A DNA stretch of 64,000 bases. Source: Prosopocoilus inquinatus (taxonomy: Eukaryota > Arthropoda > Insecta > Coleoptera > Lucanidae). Positions 57,653 to 64,000 of this stretch are shown in pieces (the stretch's first letter is position 1; the number at the start of each line of letters is the position of its first letter). A program made the position numbers and the translations under genes. Location: the NCBI GenBank assembly GCA_036172665.1, contig CM069874.1, positions 25,193,946 to 25,257,945 of the forward strand, read 5' to 3'. Below the pieces are notes generated by a model. The model worked only from the letters and a program-made list of their open reading frames with translations, did not search any database and was not told the origin of the DNA.

Positions 57653-60600
57653 CTAATCAACCATAAGTTCGAAATGTACCGAGCCTAGCCTGTCGGCACG
57701 ATCATGGCGTATATTACGTGCCCAAGCTTTACATTCTATATTTATTAATACAGCACCTGAAAAAAAGAATACATTTTTGTGTTAACCCTTTAACTGCAGA
57801 AGTCGTTAATATGCGACTTGAGAAAAATTTATCTTTTGACTGATTTGGTCGATACGTGGTGGAAGTCCATTTAAACATAGACGTAGACGTAGATGAAAAA
57901 AAGATTAGTTTTTTTTTACATCTACGTCTACGTTTAAAAATTTATCTGGCATAGTGGCGGTGGTTCTACTATGTCGAACACTAATTATATTATCATGATT
58001 TGAATGGAGCTCTGAAAATGCACATTTTTAAAAGCCAATAAATGAGTTTTGTTCAATACGCGGACAGCGTCCAAAAGAAATCAAGCCATAACTGAACCAA
58101 TAACAGTTTTTTAACTAGTCGGACTAGCCAAATCGAGTCACTCTGAAGTAATAACTAATAGTTATAAACAGCGATGATATAATACGTAACAGTTAGGTTG
58201 TATACAAAACGTTTACAACGTATGTTTAAAACATAATTGAAGTTTGTTCTTGTCCGATGAAAATTGTAAGTACAAAGTTTTTTTAATCTCGAACCGGACA
58301 GAAATATGAAGGGAAAACACTCAACGTTTCACTATAGATTTATAGCTCCTGACGAAGCTATAAATCTATAGCGAAACGTTGAGTGTTTTCCCTTCATATT
58401 TCTGTTCGGTTCGAGATTAAAAAAACTTTGTACTTACAATTTTCATCGGACGAATATTTTGTTAGATATTATCCTGTAAGCATAAATATAACTAAATTTT
58501 AACAAAAACAAAGGATTATTATTTTAAATGAACATCTGGACAGTAAAGAATCATACAATATTTTATACAATTTGATATCAGCAGATCATACTATTATTAC
58601 AGAATAGTGTATTCTGTAAGAAGGTTAAAACGAAAATTCTATACAAGTGGAAGATTCCCAACGTGAGCGCAACGAGCGTGAGGAACCACGAGTAGATCGA
58701 ATTTTCATTCTAACCGAGTAACAGACTATATTTTCTCCACGACCAAGAAGTATGAATCAAAAACTAAACTACTACTATGAACTAAATAAGTTATTTATTG
58801 AAACAATTAACAGTTCGCCGCATTTACATCTGACACTGACAGTTTTGAAATTCATGGCAATCTATGTTTTTTTGTTAAGCATAATTACAGAATAATATTC
58901 TGTTCCTTGTTATAGAATGAAAAAACATGCAAAATACATAAGAAGTAAGTGTTTTATAATAATATTCTTTTTTTCTTTCTATTTTTACTTTCTATTATTA
59001 AAAATGATTTTGGAATTATTACATTCACTAATGGTCGTGGAGACTAGAGAAAAGTTTATATAGTATAATACACAAGTTTTTACACGACGGTTTTTCATGT
59101 AGTTTTATACCCTTGTATTATAGTCTCTTGGACACAACGTATAAAACCCGAACATGCCTAGCTAAAATGAAATAAACGATTTCAGATGATAATATTTATT
59201 TAATAAGTTTTCATATTAGCGAAAGATTAAAATCTTTAATTAGGTGACCAAAGCTACCCTTATACTTTCTATCTCTTCACTAAGCGATTACGGAATACGG
59301 GTCTTATCAGCAATATAACAACAAGTTATCCCCGGTTAACGGGTTAAAAATGAAATTATATTAACTGAACATTAACTAAAATACAATTCTACATTACTTC
59401 CTGACCTGTTAAACCACTTTCAAAATGAAAACAAAAACATTTACAAAAGAAATAGATTAAATAAGTAATGAGTCAAGAAGTGTATGAAAGAGTTGACAAC
59501 TGAAAATAAGAGACTATATAGTGAACTAGCTTTGTCGTCGGAATTGCAGAATAAAACTATTAGGTTACCTAATGAAGATAGTTTTCAGTAAGAGATCATC
59601 ATAACTCAGGGCGAACGAAATTCTAAGTAAACAATGGCAATAAACAGGAGAATATCTATCAAATCATCAGATGGGTTAAGTTGATTTTGGTGTTTCTTGA
59701 AAACAAAAGCAAAAGCAGCGAAAAGGAAACGTTGAAAATATAAAAAAAAAGATAAAGAAAGCGGAAATGTGGCCATTAATGCCATAAGAAATACACTGTC
59801 CACGCATTGGCTTCACAAGAAGAAAAACTTTTATTTTTGAGTTTTCGAAAAAAAACATTCTTTATAAAAGTTTTTGCTTGTCCGAAAACATCCAAAAACT
59901 TCTAAGAATGTGGCAAATTCCGGCTGATAGACGAAAAAAAATTCTCTTTTAATGTTTGCCAAATATGCAGTTTTACGTAGTAAATTTTCGTCAGCTGATA
60001 AAATTCAATCAAAAAAAATCTGTTCTTTTAAGCGAGATGCTATGGAAGCCACTGACAAAACAGTAGTGTCATCCTCAGCATAAATTTTCATCTTTCTCTT
60101 GCAACCAGTGGCGGCTCGTCGGGGGCCAGGTGGGCAGTGTCCACCCTGGCCTACTGAAATTGCAGTCGCGATATTTAAGCCCGTACGTTCCGGTTCCAAG
60201 TCGGCATATTTTTTTCACATGAATTACTAACGTTAACTGACAATACCGGCTTACATGATTTTACTCAAAATTTTTGGACATTTCCCATATTTTATGAAAG
60301 TTGATACATAATTCTTTTATTTTTCTTAATTATTAGTTGTAACTTATCGTTAACAATAACATTCTTGAGGGTTTTAGGACAAGCAAAAACTTTGATAAAG
60401 AACGACTTTTTTCCGAAAACTTAAAAATAAAGTTTTTCCTACTGTGAACCCACAGTATGTATGTGTAACAACAGGAGAAACATAAACGAAACAGTACAAT
60501 CAAAAATATCTGAAATTAAAAAAAAAGTAATATCAACTCATGTCATTGCTTAAATAAGTTGACGACGAATCATTGTAATAAATTGTATGATCCTTAATAA

Positions 60601-63300
60601 ATAAAAAAAATATCTAAAATGTTAGAAAAAGGGAATTTTCAGTTTTTTTTTAATATTTCAGAATTGAATAAAGATTTTATTGCATATTTTTAGAGACCCC
60701 GTAATAGAGCAGCTCTCTTCATCCCTGTATCTCTTGTAGTTTACGAGATTACCATAGTGGCCCTTTAATTAGTTCCGCAAACAGTGTTAGTAACTCGATA
60801 TTAAAAACATCTATACAGCTGGTCTCAAAAATGGTGTCCATCGTTTAAAAAGCTGAATGGTCCTGAAGCTGAATTAGTCCCTGTTTGATTGCAGAAAAAG
60901 TATTGTATTTTCATGGTCACCAGACATTTCTTTAAAATATGAAAATTATTATTTTCTAAAATTTATATTAAAAAACTAATCTTAGCAAATTCTTTATTAA
61001 TTTTGAACCATTGCCACATTGCCACCGAATAAAGAATCGTCACAACCAAGTTCATACTCCTGTAACTTGCAAAATAACCATCATAGGAATATTTTGTTTG
61101 TAATTTTAGAGTAGGTTTGCTTATTTTGGTTAGTAGTATGTGATGTATAAAGAATGAACACCATTTTTGAGACACCATAATTTCAAAGATTTAACCGGAT
61201 CGATGAAGCATTTATTACTTTCTCAAATGCTCGGATTTAGTGATACAAAGCTGAACATGTTGGATAAGAAAGAGAGAAAACCATAAGTTTCTCGTGCAAC
61301 GCATTTTATCCATGGTATTAGTGACTTATGAAATAATTTTTTTTTTATTGGCTTAAGGCTAATAGTTTTCCAAATTTTTTATATAGGTGTAGTTTCAATC
61401 AACTCTAATTTATCTGCCTATTGCAAAGGAAGTTACATTGTTGCAAACGCCAAATACTTTGGACGAGAAAGCAGCTTTACTGCTAGTGCAAGAATTGTAT
61501 ACCGGTAGTTGATGTAAAACGAGAACATGGGCAATACAATAAAGAGTTTACACATGCATACCGTTACGCTATAATTCCAAGTGTTATAAATTAGAAAATG
61601 TTATTACTGCCTTGAAAACTTGAAAACACAGTAAATTTTCGTGTATGTTTTTAAAATTTTCTGCTTTTTCTTTACGTTTTAAAATTTCCTTGTTAATATA
61701 CATAATTATGCATTTATTACGTAATGATGTGTTTGTCCACATCCTAATAGATAAAAATACAAAGAGATGAGACAGATTTCTTTTACATGCTTTAGCGTGA
61801 CGCTTCTCTGCTTATAATGTAATGATATCCCGTTCACACTTCCTAAATTTGTCTTCAATTATGTGCGATATTTGTTCTCATTAATTTCTATGATCTCAGT
61901 TTAATTCAACAACTGTTTTGCCGATGTTCTAGAATGTAACATATTTCGACCCTATTATGTTCTCAACTAAGAACAACGAATTATAGATATTCTAGTAGTT
62001 TTTCTTTGTACTAATAAACTGAAGGACTTATGCCCGGCTTCTGAAACGATGCATAACTTAATGTAAAGATACATTTTTCTTGACAGATAAATTTATGAAA
62101 AGTAACTATAAACTGTTTACGTTGCTACGTATACGCTTTATCGACGGAGTTTTGAGAATGGTTTTTAGAAGATACGGTGAGTTTATCTCTACATAAAGTT
62201 ATGTACCGTTTCAGAAACAAGGCATTAGTATTATAAATTATAACAGAACAAATGTGCTTGGTGTTTTAAATATAAAAGGCTCTACACTCTATTATTTATT
62301 GATAGGCGGTATTATACAGATTGTTATAGCTTGTTACATAACTAACAGACGACGAAAAATTTCAAAGTTAACCCCAATCGTTATTAACTGATTTTTGTTT
62401 AATAAAATAAAAAAAACAACACAAATAACTGACTAATAGGACAGCCATATTATTTTACAACTTCGCGCATACCACCTATCAAGAAAAATACAGATTCTAT
62501 AAAAATTATTGCAGCTTGGAATTTATCGCTTACGTGTTGGACTTTCGAAGTACACTGCTACTGCTGGACTGAGATATCCTTCTGTGTTTACGAACGGAAA
62601 ATATTGTCCCGGAAAACCACGTGAGGGTTTATATTGTATGGAACCGATGTTTTCCACATCCGCCGGATTTTCACCTTCACACGACACCCATACTGTTTCT
62701 TTCTGCAATATTTTTTTTTTATCTAAAAAAAAATCTAAAAAAAAAGGTGCGTTTACTCTGGCCGTTCCTTCTGCTTGTCTAACTTCCTCTTTTAAGTCTT
62801 CTGGCATATTTTCTGGAAGATCTGTACTATTGTAGTAATCAGGTATCCAACCGTATATCTGTAAATATTTTTAGCTACGTCCTTTCATTTTCACTTATTT
62901 ATTTATTGTTTTACTGGTTAGATACAAGAAAAAATTTAAGTAGATCCACATACTTTACTAAGTTTAAGAAAAATACAAGGACCTCCTACGGAACTATTAT
63001 AGTTGAATCCTTGACTTATCGTGCAGGGTGCGTCGTTGAAATGGACGTCGCAGACTTTACCAGGCGCAGGTTTAACTCCATATTCACATTCTTGCACGTT
63101 CCCAACGTTATCTACTTTTTTGTAATCTGCGAAAACAAAGAGCTGAAATTTCAGCGGAGCAAACAACTCTGGTTTATTACCCTCTACAAAATCCCTCAGT
63201 TTGTCTTGCCAGTGTTGGATGTTGCCCTTGTTCCTGGACTTGTACCAGATTAATGTGCTACCCAAATTGGTATCTGGAGGCAATGGCCTAAACTCAAGGC
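57653..63300 (-). CDS. Na+/K+-ATPase beta subunit (Nervana family), copy 2, partial
   Basis: Exons are 63181-63300, 62954-63126, 62757-62858, 62534-62702 and 57653-57756, each matching the corresponding copy 1 exon in phase (lengths identical except for one exon 6 bp shorter). The upstream exon with the transmembrane helix is outside the window. The ectodomain keeps all six disulfide cysteines, a GLEFRPLPP start, [24 protein letters not shown] and the C-terminal block [12 protein letters not shown] ending HFELMVD. LKLSK instead of LKLNK is a small family deviation. A stop in the intron right after NPTRKR/SPTRKR could be mistaken for the C-terminus. The GTAAGC donor there, and the conserved last exon 4.8 kb away, show it is not. 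No lesion was seen, so the gene is probably functional. Confidence 0.88.
57880..57950. repeat. Small hairpin, ACGTAGACGTAGATG arms
   Basis: AGACGTAGACGTAGATG and CATCTACGTCTACGTTT are complementary around an A/T-rich loop. Confidence 0.55.
58254..58451. mobile_element. 198-bp near-perfect palindrome containing a hammerhead; Penelope-like
   Basis: It starts GTCCGATGAAAATTGTAAGT and ends with the complement. The arms match over about 90 bp and meet at TCCTGACGA. It lies in the expanded last intron of beta-subunit copy 2, and a decayed relative is at 36608-36748. No protein is encoded. Confidence 0.75.
58345..58384 (+). ncRNA. Hammerhead ribozyme with 4-nt helix III
   Basis: CUGACGA is at 58349-58355, helix II GCUAUA/UAUAGC with loop AAUC, and GAAA at 58373-58376. 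Helix III is the palindrome ACGU, with U17 at 58380 (GUU triplet). Helix I pairs GCUC with GAGU (one wobble). All core bases are consensus. A helix III of four self-complementary bases implies cleavage mainly as a dimer, as known for Penelope-like hammerheads; GUU is a slow but permitted triplet. Confidence 0.65.
59812..60452. mobile_element. 640-bp foldback element, with an inner hAT-like end
   Basis: Arms of about 85 bp (59815-59900 and 60367-60450) are complementary (AAAGTTTTTGCTTGTCC-like). Inside, at about 60106, CAGTGGCGGCTCGTCG resembles the terminal repeat of some hAT transposons. A short minus-strand frame at 60005-60199 is a by-product. Confidence 0.6.
60819..61179. mobile_element. 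360-bp MITE, TGGTCTCAAAAATGGTGTCC ends
   Basis: The left TGGTCTCAAAAATGGTGTCC and the inverted right TGGTGTCTCAAAAATGGTGT match over about 22 bp. The interior is AT-rich and non-coding. Confidence 0.7.
62038..62225. mobile_element. 188-bp MITE, TTCTGAAACGNTNCATAAC ends
   Basis: The left CTTCTGAAACGATGCATAAC and the inverted right GTTTCTGAAACGGTACATAA continue in complement for about 35 bp. Confidence 0.7.
63127..63180 (-). other. 54-bp intron of copy 2, counterpart of 49902-49955
   Basis: The boundaries are GTAAT...TCGCAG on the minus strand. It has the same length as in copy 1 and about 45 of 54 bases are identical; it also lacks a stop in the reading frame. Confidence 0.8.
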
Positions 63301-63344
63301 CTGAAACATATAAGTTTCTACGTCAAAGAAAATTAATTTAGATA

Positions 63345-63590
63345 TGTGCCCAACGGGAGTCTTAAGACACTGCCTCGTCAAGTCCTCGAGAGTGGGAGTA
63401 TATTTTGTTTGAGTAAAGAGTCCCAAAGTTTCGTTGCTTGCAAACCTCTTTGCCGTTCAAGAGGAGGCAGTATCGAATAGTATCACCAACACCAAAGAGT
63501 AGGTACCTGAAGTAAATACCCATCACGACCAAGAATTAACTCGTGCGCGATTCGAACAAGTCTCCTTTCCACTTGACCGTTAATTCAATT
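63345..63590 (-). mobile_element. tRNA-derived SINE, diverged full-length copy
   Basis: It aligns end to end with 5605-5860 (GTGCCCAACGGGAGTC, then the tail, then a B-box-like TTCGAATCGC near 63550). It interrupts the intron upstream of the first visible copy 2 exon. The matching intron position in copy 1 (near 50130) has no such element. Confidence 0.65.
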
Positions 63591-64000
63591 AATATAAAGT
63601 ATTTAAAAATTAATTTTTAAAAATTTTTAATATGGCAAAATATAAAAATATAGAATATATTCCTAAAATTTTTCTAAAATGCAGTATTTAAAACAAATAT
63701 TATTCATATAATTTATCCAGACGCAATAAATTTCTTTGAATGTTAGTGCAGTTATGCAGATTTTAATTGTAAGCGTAAATTTTTGATAAAAATGAAAGGT
63801 GAAAGCTAAACTCGATACTGAATTTCCAAAAAGTAATTAACAAGCGCTAAACCAAGCGCGTTCATAAGTATTTATGTGTATGGAAGCTTATTGAGTAATA
63901 CCATTAATAATACGATTTTCTTACTTAAAAATCAAAAATCATCTCATTTATGCAGGCGCAGTGGAATGTTTTACTATTTTTTTTTGATATGTTTGCCGAA

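Larger units (their letters stand above)
55127..64000. repeat. Tandem segmental duplication, right copy (runs off the window)
   Basis: Paralogous to 46241-51041. Its last intron has grown from 689 to 4777 bp through several repeat insertions (58.25, 59.8, 60.8 and 62.0 kb). The transmembrane exon should lie a few hundred bases beyond 64000. Confidence 0.85.

Noticed and set aside
60005..60199. A short minus-strand protein with a glycine/proline stretch
   Set aside because: It spans a repeat end (CAGTGGCGGCTCG) inside a foldback element; more likely transposon debris than a gene.
1..64000. CRISPR arrays, operons, bacterial promoters and riboswitches
   Set aside because: No regularly spaced direct repeats with unique spacers; the window is intron-containing insect-type nuclear DNA.

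Overview
The window looks like nuclear DNA of an insect, possibly a beetle. It is AT-rich, has GT-AG introns (several only 54-82 bp), and carries insect-type single-copy genes in a sea of small inverted-repeat transposons. The order assignment is a guess; the insect assignment rests on the artichoke-like gene, the Nervana-type Na+/K+-ATPase beta genes and the irritans-type mariner. Every recognisable host gene is on the minus strand.

Layout. (1) 347-12734: a complete artichoke-like secreted leucine-rich-repeat protein in three coding exons (1545 codons). Its first exon, with the signal peptide, lies 7.6 kb upstream of the rest, and intron 1 holds a mariner with both ends and TA target duplications. 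(2) 12735-26999: a gene-poor stretch of nested MITEs, SINEs and hammerhead-bearing repeats. (3) 27000-28820: the large subunit of DNA primase, all four Fe-S cysteines present, with a consensus E2F site just upstream. (4) 34305-38780: a LAMP-type lysosomal membrane glycoprotein with a GYLSM sorting tail and a TCACGTGA box in intron 1. (5) 46.2-51.0 kb and 55.1-64.0 kb: a tandem duplication carrying two Na+/K+-ATPase beta genes. The second copy runs off the right edge, and transposons present in one copy but not the other date insertions relative to the duplication.

The most unusual content is a set of hammerhead self-cleaving ribozyme motifs. One repeat family (11.6, 26.0 and 40.0 kb, with decayed pieces at 14.6, 15.1 and 30.8 kb) consists of units of about 245 bp, tandem at 26.0 kb. 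Its better copies show CUGANGA, helix II, GAAA, a palindromic 8-nt helix III (ACAGCUGU), a GUC or GUA cleavage site and a helix I with an internal loop. This is the organisation of animal retrozymes. Two other families with different hammerheads and 4-8 nt helix III sit in palindromic elements at 58.3 kb (decayed relative at 36.7 kb) and 46.5 kb, as expected for Penelope-like element termini. The genes themselves are unrelated housekeeping or structural genes and form no operon-like unit.

All splice models come from reading sequence. Summed exon lengths are in frame for artichoke, primase, LAMP and the visible parts of both beta-subunit genes. Ends of repeats are approximate unless a target duplication is named.
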